Shown here: positions 5,888 through 13,472 of the stretch, in pieces
Position numbering within the stretch: the stretch's first letter is position 1
Layout of the letters: each line of letters starts with the position of its first letter
Assembly (NCBI GenBank): GCA_964512985.1
Contig: CAZELI010000034.1
Location: 1-20,576, forward strand
Direction: 5' to 3'
DNA length: 20,576 nucleotides
Origin: CAYPGT01 sp964512985
GTDB taxonomy: Bacteria; Cyanobacteriota; Vampirovibrionia; LMEP-6097
Notes under the pieces: generated by a model
The model's database searches: none
What the model saw: only the letters and a program-made list of their open reading frames with translations
Told to the model about the DNA's origin: nothing
Position numbers and translations under genes: made by a program

Positions 5888-8800
5888 TCATTTCCCTAAA
5901 ACTTCAATAATATCCTTAAGACACTGCAAACGCTCATCATTACTCAGTCCTGAGATCTTTACGGTGATAAGTGAATCAGAACTACGAGCACCAACAGCAC
6001 CAGACTTAAAGTTAATGCGTGGTTGCAGGAAGGCTGGTAATTGTCTCTGGAGTTGTAACCATTGTTGTAATCTAAGATTATTAGAGATGCGGATAGTGTC
6101 TCCGTCTTGATTAATACTACGAATTTTAAGATGGTTCGCGCGGATCTTAATTCTAGTGACTTCTAATAAATTAAGAGCTTCTTGTGGTAACCTACCGAAT
6201 CTATCTTGCCATTCGCTTATTAATTGATCGAGAGTTGCTTCATCCTTGCAAAGTGAGAGTCGCTTGTATTCGTTCATTCTCTGCTTCTTGTCGCTAATCC
6301 ATTCTTCTGGGAAGTAAGCATTAACCTTGATATCTACGATGCAAGAATCGTCAAGCTCTTGAGCTTCAATATTACCCTTCATCTCTTCGATAGTATCGCT
6401 TAGTATCTTACAATAAAGATCAAAGCCAACAGAAAGCATATGTCCATGCTGCTCGGCGCCAAATATATTACCGACACCGCGGATCTCCATATCTCTAATA
6501 GCTACTTGATACCCAGCTCCTAAGTTAGTTAATTCTCTAATTGCTCTAAGCCTCTCTCTAGCTTGATCTGACATCTCTTTCTCAGGATTATAGAGAAGGT
6601 AACTATAAGCTTGAACATCAGATCTACCTACTCTACCTCTGAGTTGATATAGCTGCGACAAACCAAAAGTATTAGCATCCTTAATAATTATGGTATTAGC
6701 GTTAGTGATATCCAGACCAGTTTCTATGATAGTTGTACAAACTAATACTTGAAATTCATGATTCACAAACGAAAACATTACATCTTCTAACTCATGATCT
6801 TTCATTTGTCCATGAGCGATTCTAACACTGGCTTCTGGAACTAATTCTTGTATTTCGTAGGCAACGCTTTCTATATTCTCTACTCTATTATTAACGAAGA
6901 ATATTTGTCCACCACGTTCTATCTCATGCAGTATGGCGTTTCTAATAATGGACTTCTTATACTCTCCCACAAAGGTTTTCACTGGTCTTCTGTTAGTAGG
7001 TGGAGTGGATATTAAGCTGATATCACGTATGCCTGATAGTGACATATGTAAGGTTCTAGGGATTGGCGTCGCTGACATGGAGATGATGTCTAGATCTTGC
7101 CTGAGACTCTTGAGCTTTTCTTTATGAGCCACTCCAAACCTCTGCTCCTCATCGATAATTAATAAACCTAAATTACTGAACTGTATGTCTTTTTGGAGTA
7201 AGCGGTGAGTTCCTATGACTAGATCTATTTCACCTAGTTTAAGTTTAGCCACGACCTCGCGCTGTTCCTTAGCACTTCTGAACCTGCTCAGTAAACCAAT
7301 CCTAATAGGGTACGGAGCATATCTGTCACTAAATACATCATAGTGTTGCTGAGCTAGCACAGTGGTCGGTACTAGTATGGCAACTTGCTTACCATCCATA
7401 ATAGTCTTAAAAGCACTTCTAATGATTACTTCGGTCTTACCAAAGCCCGCATCGCCGCAAATTAATCTATCTAGAAGTTTAGGATTTTCCATATCTGCTT
7501 TCACTTCATCTATAGCCTTAAGCTGGTCATGAGTCTCGGTATAAGGGAAAGCATCTTCCATTTCTATTTGCCATGGGGTATCTGGTGGGTATTGATAGCC
7601 TTGTTGTTTTTCTCTGGCTGCATATAGATTGATTAAATCTTGAGCAATTAAACGAACGGCTTTTTTGACCTTCTTCTTAGTGCGATCCCAATCAGTACCA
7701 CCGAGCTTGGATAGTTTAGGTTTGACTTCCTGATTGACATTGAAGCGAGAGAGAAGGTTAACCTGATCTACAGGAATGAGGATCTTCGCTTCATCAGCGT
7801 ATTCAATGCTGATATATTCTTGGCGAAATTTACTTACTGGAGCTACAGGCTTATGGCGATCATTCTTTATGTAAGTGTAGCCATCTGAAGTTAGCTCTAC
7901 AAACTCGGTGCCTTGGTATATACCTACACCATGCTTGTAGTGAACTACATAGTCTCCGATCTTCAGTTCGGAGATATCAGTATAAATCTCTCGACGTGGA
8001 CCTTCTTGCTTAATTCCTTTCTGACGAGCAACTGCTTGCCTGCTTCTGCCGAATAATTCTCTATCAGTTAATATGACAAGATTAAGCTCTGGTAATATAC
8101 AACCTTCTTCTAGTCCATCTCTCTGTATAATTACTTTGCCGTGGCTAACTTGACTTAGATCATTAAAATTAACTTCTGTGCCAGGATCTTCTCCCTGATA
8201 GATTCCTGTGATATCCCACTCTCGTAGAATATTTAATACACGATGGGGCTGTTCGCTGAAGATAGTTATGCATTGTTTCTCTCTGAGTTTCTTGCGAGCA
8301 TAATCTATGAAATCTTCGATCTTGCTAGCAAATCTTTCAGTAGGATAGCTAAGTATTTCATAGCTAAGGCTTTCAGTCTCACTAGCTAAGCCATCAGCAG
8401 CCTCTACCATGGTTTGCAAATATAATTTACGATGATATTCTTTAACGTTATTGATGATCTCTTGATGATTGAGATGTAGAGGTGGAGTTATCGGTATAAG
8501 TTTATTTAGTTTAACTCCTTCCTTATACTGTTCTTCTTGTTTACGTTCCCAGTCGATGCTGAGATTAATTAAATCTTGCCACTCGTCGAATATAATATGA
8601 CTATGTTTAGGTAGATAATCAAATATAGTGCTAGAACCCTGTCCCAGTAGGGATTTATAATATTCAATACCTTCCCAGTATAAACCTTCGTGGTCGCTAA
8701 TATCTTCCACCTTATGTTTGCTTGCTGCTTCTTTTATTTGTTCTTCTAGTTTATCATTCTCGCTTCTGACGACTTGATAGCGAGGATGAATTATAAAGGA

Positions 8801-9442
8801 ATCAATTTTCTTTGTGGAACGTTGAGAACCAGTGTTAATGATTCTGATGGTTTCAATAGTATCTCCAAAAAACTCAATTCTAACTGGTTCACCAACTATA
8901 GGATATATATCAGTGATATCTCCACGTTGACTAAACTGTCCGCGGTTCTCTACCATGCTTTCATTGCTATAGCCGAGTTGTACTAGTTTCCTTGCTAAGT
9001 CTTGAGGAGCAATTTCAATGGACTTATCAATGGTGAAAGCATGTTGCTTAAATAGTTCTTGATCTATATAGAGCTGTGCGAGTGCTTTAACGTTAATAAC
9101 AGTGAGAGAGATTTCGTTACGTGCCCAAGAAGCAAAGATCTCGTATTGGCTATTAAGTACCATGACATCAGAGTTGATCTGATCATAAGGAGATACTTCT
9201 TGCACCAGGAAATTATAAACAGCTTTACTAGGGCTGAGATTCTGAATTTCGCGATAATATATCTGTGCTTCATGATGATTCTGTACTATAAATATTATAG
9301 GAACAGTGCTTCGTTGTAATAGATTCGCTAGGATAAGACTCTTAGCTGAGTTGGTTAATCCATGTACTATCTGTCCATCCTTGAGTAGTTTGCTGTGGAT
9401 CTCTTCGAACTTATTATTGTTTTGGATTATGTCAAGGAGCAT
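5888..9442 (-). CDS. mfd: Transcription-repair coupling factor Mfd
   Basis: ATP-driven translocase that removes RNA polymerase stalled at DNA lesions and recruits UvrA, coupling repair to transcription. Its 1184 aa is full length. The UvrB-like N-terminal module (about 1-340) includes GQFSQRGDITDIYP and PVRIEFFGD. The CarD-like RNA-polymerase-interacting domain is at about 490-565 (IGDYVVHYKHGVGIYQG). The helicase motor has Walker A GDAGFGKT at 663-670, DEEQRFGV at 764-771, SATPIPRTL near 790, and GRVGRS later. The TRG region and C-terminal D7 domain follow. About 24 extra residues (near 517-541) sit inside the CarD-like domain. The start lies 3 bp after the RNase J-like stop, so the two are co-transcribed. 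Confidence 0.97.
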   Translation of the reverse strand: MLLDIIQNNNKFEEIHSKLLKDGQIVHGLTNSAKSLILANLLQRSTVPIIFIVQNHHEAQIYYREIQNLSPSKAVYNFLVQEVSPYDQINSDVMVLNSQYEIFASWARNEISLTVINVKALAQLYIDQELFKQHAFTIDKSIEIAPQDLARKLVQLGYSNESMVENRGQFSQRGDITDIYPIVGEPVRIEFFGDTIETIRIINTGSQRSTKKIDSFIIHPRYQVVRSENDKLEEQIKEAASKHKVEDISDHEGLYWEGIEYYKSLLGQGSSTIFDYLPKHSHIIFDEWQDLINLSIDWERKQEEQYKEGVKLNKLIPITPPLHLNHQEIINNVKEYHRKLYLQTMVEAADGLASETESLSYEILSYPTERFASKIEDFIDYARKKLREKQCITIFSEQPHRVLNILREWDITGIYQGEDPGTEVNFNDLSQVSHGKVIIQRDGLEEGCILPELNLVILTDRELFGRSRQAVARQKGIKQEGPRREIYTDISELKIGDYVVHYKHGVGIYQGTEFVELTSDGYTYIKNDRHKPVAPVSKFRQEYISIEYADEAKILIPVDQVNLLSRFNVNQEVKPKLSKLGGTDWDRTKKKVKKAVRLIAQDLINLYAAREKQQGYQYPPDTPWQIEMEDAFPYTETHDQLKAIDEVKADMENPKLLDRLICGDAGFGKTEVIIRSAFKTIMDGKQVAILVPTTVLAQQHYDVFSDRYAPYPIRIGLLSRFRSAKEQREVVAKLKLGEIDLVIGTHRLLQKDIQFSNLGLLIIDEEQRFGVAHKEKLKSLRQDLDIISMSATPIPRTLHMSLSGIRDISLISTPPTNRRPVKTFVGEYKKSIIRNAILHEIERGGQIFFVNNRVENIESVAYEIQELVPEASVRIAHGQMKDHELEDVMFSFVNHEFQVLVCTTIIETGLDITNANTIIIKDANTFGLSQLYQLRGRVGRSDVQAYSYLLYNPEKEMSDQARERLRAIRELTNLGAGYQVAIRDMEIRGVGNIFGAEQHGHMLSVGFDLYCKILSDTIEEMKGNIEAQELDDSCIVDIKVNAYFPEEWISDKKQRMNEYKRLSLCKDEATLDQLISEWQDRFGRLPQEALNLLEVTRIKIRANHLKIRSINQDGDTIRISNNLRLQQWLQLQRQLPAFLQPRINFKSGAVGARSSDSLITVKISGLSNDERLQCLKDIIEVLGK

Positions 9443-9445
9443 TGC

Positions 9446-11173
9446 TTATATTTGTGTTGCTAAGACTATGACAGAAGGTTTTTTGCCGATTTGAGTTTTG
9501 ATTATTCTGTTCATATGATCACGCACCACGTTTTGAAAGTCTTCGATATTGGCTTTAGGATTGTCTTCGCTTAATGTCTCCACAGCATCAATAATGTCCT
9601 GTGAATTCATTAAACAGAAAACTCTCCATTCTTTATTATTAGAGAAAGTACAAGCCTTAGCGGAAAAAGTTGGACCAGCTATAACTTTATTCTTCTTATT
9701 CAATGAGAAGCTGACAGTGACTATACCTTCTACTGCAAGGCTTTCACGTTCTTTAATAATCTTAGTATCTACATGGAAATCTTGAGAATTATTAAACAGT
9801 ATATTTCCAGTTTGGATATGCCCCAAAACTTCTACTCCATTATCATTGATATCGATTTGATCACCATTGTCAAGTATATAAATAGCACCTGGATCAAAGT
9901 TAGTCTCCACCGCTAGTTTGGCGTGTCTTACTAGTAATCTAGTCTCACCTAAACCTGGAATAAAGTATTGAGGCCTCACAAGATTGAATAATAGCTTCAT
10001 CTCTTCGGTGAGTGCATGGCTCTCTACGTGAACGTTTGCGTTCTTGCCACCAATAATCTCTGCTTCTTTAAGAAAGAGTTCATCAGAGATTTGTGCCATG
10101 ATCCTCACTGTACCTGGAGGTAAATCGGCGCTGTTAATTACTACATCGCCCTTTTTGATTTGTAGTTCTAGACTACGATCATAAGCAAGCTTCACTAATT
10201 CTTGTAAAGCTTCTCCTTCTGGGGCTGTGCAAATAATTAGTAGTTGATCATCTGGGTAATTATCTACTTCTTTAATACTGATCAAGAGTGATTCATCATA
10301 AGTTAAGCAAGCAGCAGTCTTAGCTGCCAAGCAGGTTTCACGACATTCTTTGTTTAAGAGTGCTACTTTCTTGCCAAGTTCTTTGGCTATGGTAAATAAA
10401 TTCTGGATACGTATCGTATTAGAGTTGTAAGTGTTAATTATTATTCTGGATTTCTTGCTAGCGATAAGTTTCTTGAGAGTACGCATTAATTCAAGTTCGG
10501 ATTTGGAGTAACCTTCTAGCTCTACGTTAGTAGAATCAGAAATCATTAGATCTATATCATTACCAGCAGCAACGCAAGCGCTAGAGTATTGAGTGATACC
10601 AACGACATCAGTCTTAAGACCATCTGTAGGAGTTTGGTCTATCTTATAAGTGCCAGAATAAAACATCCTTGAGTTGCCAGACTCTATTGCGACAGCATAA
10701 GATTCCGAAGAAGAGGACGTGATTCTGAACGGTATAACCTTGAAACTATCTACCTGTATAGCTTCTCTTGATGTGAACTCTTGCCATTCAATCTTCTCCA
10801 CTGTGTCTGGAGCAAGCTTTTGTTTACATACAGCTAGTGCGAGTTTTGAGCCAATAACTTTCTTGATATTACATTTGTTGATAATATGATGAGCCCCACC
10901 AGCATTGTATTCATGAACGCTACTTAATATCATGGCTTTAATGTGATTAGATTTATTGATTAAGTATTGGTAGTCAGCTAAAGTGTAATCTACGCCTGGA
11001 GCTTCGTTGCCAGGATAGTGTACACCAGCATCAAGGATTAGATAATCAGTATCCTTGCCAACTCGTTTAGCTTCTAGTACAAACATATTCTTACCAGTCT
11101 CATGTAAACCACCCAGAGCGGTGATAGTTAATGAGTTTCTAGTGATTTCTTTTACTGTGTTTTCTTTTGCCAT
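9446..11173 (-). CDS. RNase J-family protein, catalytically inactive by sequence
   Basis: A 575-aa protein with the full RNase J layout: metallo-beta-lactamase domain, beta-CASP insert and C-terminal domain. The start ALGGLHETGKN and the SDSTN at 212-216 are family signatures. The catalytic metal sites are mostly gone. The HxHxDH motif reads S-V-H-E-Y-N (85-90), with two His and the Asp replaced. The third-site His is Ser153, the bridging Asp of SGDFK is Thr175, and the last His of PVHGE is Leu408. The HVxxH pair at 382-386 remains. RNase J normally degrades and processes RNA from the 5' end. This copy more likely acts as a structural partner or RNA binder. The frame is open over full length, so it is not a simple pseudogene. 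First gene of the operon with mfd and surA. Confidence 0.85.
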   Translation of the reverse strand: MAKENTVKEITRNSLTITALGGLHETGKNMFVLEAKRVGKDTDYLILDAGVHYPGNEAPGVDYTLADYQYLINKSNHIKAMILSSVHEYNAGGAHHIINKCNIKKVIGSKLALAVCKQKLAPDTVEKIEWQEFTSREAIQVDSFKVIPFRITSSSSESYAVAIESGNSRMFYSGTYKIDQTPTDGLKTDVVGITQYSSACVAAGNDIDLMISDSTNVELEGYSKSELELMRTLKKLIASKKSRIIINTYNSNTIRIQNLFTIAKELGKKVALLNKECRETCLAAKTAACLTYDESLLISIKEVDNYPDDQLLIICTAPEGEALQELVKLAYDRSLELQIKKGDVVINSADLPPGTVRIMAQISDELFLKEAEIIGGKNANVHVESHALTEEMKLLFNLVRPQYFIPGLGETRLLVRHAKLAVETNFDPGAIYILDNGDQIDINDNGVEVLGHIQTGNILFNNSQDFHVDTKIIKERESLAVEGIVTVSFSLNKKNKVIAGPTFSAKACTFSNNKEWRVFCLMNSQDIIDAVETLSEDNPKANIEDFQNVVRDHMNRIIKTQIGKKPSVIVLATQI

Positions 11174-11197
11174 AATTCTTTTTGGGGTTAAAAGGCC

Positions 11198-11206
11198 ATT
11201 ATAGCA
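11198..11206 (-). promoter_or_regulatory. Promoter of RNase J-like operon, extended -10 TGcTATAAT
   Basis: On the minus strand TGcTATAAT is a perfect extended -10. It ends 24 nt before the ATG at 11173, so this gene has a leader of roughly 17 nt with a weak purine stretch (AAAAAG) as ribosome-binding site. A -35-like GGGACA lies 18 bp upstream, within the first codons of the divergent ABC gene. Confidence 0.65.
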
Positions 11207-11208
11207 GT

Positions 11209-11214
11209 TATACT
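11209..11214 (+). promoter_or_regulatory. Putative ABC-gene -10 (TATACT), leaderless
   Basis: TATACT is followed by exactly 6 nt (TAAAAC) and the ATG at 11221. No Shine-Dalgarno fits between them. It overlaps the divergent promoter of the RNase J-like operon. Confidence 0.5.
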
Positions 11215-11220
11215 TAAAAC

Positions 11221-11979
11221 ATGTCCCTACTTGAAGTGATAGATTTAAGTATTTCTTTTCCTGAGTCTCATTTTACTGCTGTCAATAAAATTAGCTTTGA
11301 GATAAATCAGGGAGAGATTTTGGCATTAGTGGGAGAGAGTGGTAGTGGTAAGACGCTCACTGCGTTGAGTATTCTTGGCTTGCAACCCTTTACTGCTAAG
11401 CTTAGTGGTTCTATTAAGTTTAAGGATAAAAAATTACTGGATATAAATTATCCTACGGGAATACGTGGAAAGGAAATTGCTCTGATTCCTCAAGATCCTC
11501 TTAGCGCTCTGAATCCTATGTTCACTATTGCAGATCAGCTCTATGAGGCTGTGCAAATTTATCATCCTGAATTAACGAAAGAGAAACTATATCAAAGATC
11601 TTTTAGTTACTTAGAACGTGTGGGTATCCCTGATCCTGACCGTACTCTCAAATCCTATCCCCATGAGATCTCTGGAGGTATGCGCCAGAGAGTGATGATC
11701 GCGATGGCGATAATTAATGAGCCTGATCTCTTGATTGCTGATGAAGCTACCACTGCTCTGGATGTGACAGTGCAAGCGGTGATTCTTGAGCTGCTTAAAT
11801 CTTTAGGCAAGACTATACTCTTTATCACTCATGACTTTGGGGTGGTTGCTGAGATCGCTGATAGAGTCTTGGTTATGAGATCTGGCCAAATAGTAGAAGC
11901 TGGATCTGTTTATGATATTTTTGAGAAGCCAGGGCAAGAATATACAAGGGAGTTGCTTGCGGCGGTGCCGAAACCCTAA
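11221..11979 (+). CDS. ABC transporter ATPase, OppD/DppD type, short
   Basis: Cytoplasmic ATPase of a peptide/nickel-type importer. Of 252 aa, Walker A GESGSGKT is at 38-45, the Q-loop Gln in PQDPLSALNP at 91, and the signature ISGGMRQR at 150-157. Walker B LLIADEAT is at 170-177 with catalytic E175, and the H-loop is H204 (ITHDFG). PQDPLSALNPMFTI and HEISGGMRQRVMIAMA are typical of OppD/DppD. The protein ends at GQEYTRELLAAVPKP and lacks most of the C-terminal extension that brings OppD to about 320 residues. No permease or binding-protein gene is adjacent, so partners and substrate are unknown. The stop codon touches a C-family palindrome. Confidence 0.85.
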   Translation: MSLLEVIDLSISFPESHFTAVNKISFEINQGEILALVGESGSGKTLTALSILGLQPFTAKLSGSIKFKDKKLLDINYPTGIRGKEIALIPQDPLSALNPMFTIADQLYEAVQIYHPELTKEKLYQRSFSYLERVGIPDPDRTLKSYPHEISGGMRQRVMIAMAIINEPDLLIADEATTALDVTVQAVILELLKSLGKTILFITHDFGVVAEIADRVLVMRSGQIVEAGSVYDIFEKPGQEYTRELLAAVPKP

Positions 11980-12011
11980 TCTGTATGACGCCCTTCGGGC
12001 GTCATACAGAT
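11979..12011. repeat. C-family palindrome, perfect 15-bp stem
   Basis: ATCTGTATGACGCCC and its exact complement flank a TTC loop, beginning at the last base of the ABC stop codon. No T-run follows, so it is not a canonical intrinsic terminator, although such a stable hairpin would protect or end the transcript. The ACGCCCTTCGGGCGT core recurs at 18264-18278 and in degraded form near 12085 and 20526. Confidence 0.85.
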
Positions 12012-12075
12012 TCTCCAAAGCCACTAGGCATCAGGAAAGCTGAGTTGTTAAGAAAGTTTACTGTTGTAAAAAGGT

Positions 12076-12110
12076 GATAATGTTGCCCGAAGGGCGTTAG
12101 ACATATTATG
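12076..12110. repeat. C-family palindrome, degraded copy
   Basis: The core GCCCGAAGGGC (12085-12095) is flanked by GATAATG on the left and GACATATTATG on the right, an imperfect inverted repeat. Its right arm contains the stop codon of the minus-strand 85-aa gene. It closes the convergent gap of 126 bp between that gene and the ABC ATPase. Bases 12012-12075 show nothing I recognise. Confidence 0.6.
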
Positions 12111-12363
12111 CCCTTGCTATATCGCCTTGGGCTTTACGTGCTTCTTTATTGTCTGCGATTTGTTGTCGCCAAAAGGCTTCTGAGTTACGAGCTTCTCCCA
12201 AAGATGCTTTTAATAATGATAGGTGTAATCTTAATGCAGTTATATCTTCCTTGGATTCAGCTAGTTCGGCTGCATCCATTCTACGTTCCATGTCAGCAAT
12301 GCCCAACTGTAGTATATCGATACTACTGGTGACCTTTGCTAACTCTATCGTTTCATTTACCAT
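12106..12363 (-). CDS. Small helical protein, paralogue of its upstream neighbour
   Basis: 85 aa of unknown function. It is charged, predicted almost wholly alpha-helical, with no signal peptide, membrane segment or cysteine. Residues 44-73 align without gaps, apart from one residue, to residues 50-79 of the 92-aa protein just upstream: L-R....L.LLKASLG then EAFWRQQIADNK against EASFWRQEINENK. It is the last gene of a three-gene operon, 17 bp after its paralogue. Heptad-like spacing suggests a coiled-coil hairpin. The shared motif and operon position argue that this is a real gene. I do not recognise the family. Confidence 0.65.
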   Translation of the reverse strand: MVNETIELAKVTSSIDILQLGIADMERRMDAAELAESKEDITALRLHLSLLKASLGEARNSEAFWRQQIADNKEARKAQGDIARA

Positions 12364-12380
12364 GGCATTTTATTCTTGCA

Positions 12381-12659
12381 TTATGAGGAGCTTGCAAGCT
12401 TATTACCCTCTTTAACTGCAGTTTTGTTTTCGTTAATCTCTTGTCTCCAGAAGCTAGCTTCACCCCTCCAGAAACCGATTGCTGCTCTTACTAAGTTAAT
12501 CTGGGCTCTTATTTGCGCGATCTGCGCGCGTGCATATCCAGACTCGTCATTAACCGCAACCCATTGATCCATCAGGTTCTCTAAACCTGTGGACTGTGCT
12601 TCATAGAATTCAGTTTTGAATTCTGAGAATGCTAATTCTTCTGATGGGTTAATTGCCAT
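12381..12659 (-). CDS. Small helical protein with FWRG/FWRQ motif
   Basis: 92 aa of unknown function. It is predicted helical, with a likely break around NDESG (37-41) separating two helices. The second helix carries FWRG (63-66) and FWRQEINENK (70-79), the latter shared with the 85-aa paralogue downstream. There is no signal peptide or transmembrane helix. The start lies 3 bp after the stop of the 207-aa gene, so translation is probably coupled. The size and the W-x-G recall WXG100 proteins, but the W-x-G is not in the turn and no secretion ATPase is nearby, so I do not make that assignment. Confidence 0.65.
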   Translation of the reverse strand: MAINPSEELAFSEFKTEFYEAQSTGLENLMDQWVAVNDESGYARAQIAQIRAQINLVRAAIGFWRGEASFWRQEINENKTAVKEGNKLASSS

Positions 12660-12662
12660 GAG

Positions 12663-13286
12663 TTAACTTACAGATCCTCCCTCAATAGACGCAAGTACTT
12701 CTCTTAAAACTTCATCAGCCTTATCACGAATTGCTTCTTGATAACGAGCTTGAGCTAAGTATTCATTCATTGCGGTTTTACTACTACCCTTAGTTATTGC
12801 AACTAAATCTTTTATTTCATTTAGTTTTTTTATTTCTTTATCGACCGTTTCAATTTGAATGGTTAAGAAGTTTGCATCTTCTCTAATTTGTTTTGCTCTA
12901 TCTCGATAGACGCCAGCAGCTTCTCGAAGCGCTTCTGGTCCAGCTTTAGTTAGAATACTTAACTGGTCAACAAACTCTGGTGGTATACCAATGCTCTGCA
13001 TTAGAGCAGCTTTGACCTCCTCTAATTTCTTTTTCTGTAGATTGTCTTGTTTATTTTTCTCTAATTGATCTGCTATCTGTTCTGCAAAGTTGGCAACTTT
13101 ATCTAAGGTAATGGCTTCACTTAGAAGGCTCATCACTTCAGCAGGGTTTAAATTACTACGTTCGTTTAAAAGAGAGCTTAATCTTGATTCAAGATTGTCA
13201 AATTTATTTCTCTTATTCTCATTGAATAAGTCTCTATTATTCTGAACAATTTGTTCTAGAGCTATGTTTATTGATTTGTCAACCAT
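12663..13286 (-). CDS. Predicted coiled-coil protein, first gene of three-gene operon
   Basis: 207 aa of unknown function. It is rich in Glu, Lys, Leu, Asn and Gln, with long heptad-like stretches at about 5-100 and 125-165, and no hydrophobic membrane segment or signal peptide. A short non-helical break, IGIPPEFVDQL, sits around 98-108. The start is well supported: a Shine-Dalgarno AGGAG lies 9 nt before the ATG, unlike most genes in this window, which have none. A possible -10 TATAGT lies about 35 nt upstream. It is followed by two small helical paralogues, so the three products may form one assembly. I do not recognise the family. Confidence 0.7.
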   Translation of the reverse strand: MVDKSINIALEQIVQNNRDLFNENKRNKFDNLESRLSSLLNERSNLNPAEVMSLLSEAITLDKVANFAEQIADQLEKNKQDNLQKKKLEEVKAALMQSIGIPPEFVDQLSILTKAGPEALREAAGVYRDRAKQIREDANFLTIQIETVDKEIKKLNEIKDLVAITKGSSKTAMNEYLAQARYQEAIRDKADEVLREVLASIEGGSVS

Positions 13287-13289
13287 TTT

Positions 13290-13301
13290 GTGAGTCTCCT
13301 A
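13290..13301 (-). promoter_or_regulatory. Strong ribosome-binding site of the 207-aa gene
   Basis: On the minus strand GTAGGAG precedes the ATG at 13286 by about 9 nt. It is the clearest Shine-Dalgarno at any first gene in the window. It contrasts with the apparently leaderless starts elsewhere and implies high or differently controlled translation. Confidence 0.65.
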
Positions 13302-13325
13302 CTTTTTCCCGCTACGACTATATAA

Positions 13326-13331
13326 ACAGGT
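13326..13331 (-). promoter_or_regulatory. Possible -10 of the small-protein operon
   Basis: TATAGT is read on the minus strand about 39 nt before the 207-aa start codon. The transcript would then carry a leader of roughly 30 nt including the AGGAG site. No good -35 is visible, so confidence is low. Confidence 0.3.
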
Positions 13332-13435
13332 CCACATTAAAGTTTGGTTAAGTAAACAGTATAAATTTGGAGATTTTTAATTTTTCTTGAGTATTTATAC
13401 CTAAGAAAAAATTCATTATTATAAAGAGATTCTAG

Positions 13436-13444
13436 TGCTAGCAT
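13436..13444 (+). promoter_or_regulatory. Possible extended -10 (TGcTAGCAT) for the 344-aa ORF or a short RNA
   Basis: TGcTAGCAT matches an extended -10 at five of six hexamer-critical positions. It would start transcription near 13451, about 22 nt before the GTG start. A terminator-like hairpin lies about 160 nt downstream. The rest of 13287-13472 shows nothing else I can name. Confidence 0.35.
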
Positions 13445-13472
13445 AGCCTTTGGGGATAAGCCTGGACTACTA

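Noticed and set aside
5838..5891. N-terminal extension of SurA from the ATG overlapping the mfd stop
   Set aside because: It would put 18 charged residues before a complete signal peptide and would translate the palindrome.
9446..11173. RNase J-like gene as a pseudogene
   Set aside because: The frame is open over full family length and non-catalytic conserved segments are intact, so loss looks confined to the active site.
11803..12024. Minus-strand ORF of 73 aa over the ABC gene end
   Set aside because: It is antisense to a well supported ATPase and runs into a palindromic repeat; no start signal or recognisable domain.
12381..12659. WXG100/ESX-type secretion substrate (small helical protein with W-R-G)
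   Set aside because: The W-x-G at residues 64-66 lies within the second helix, not in the turn, the second paralogue lacks it, and no EssC-like ATPase is in the window.
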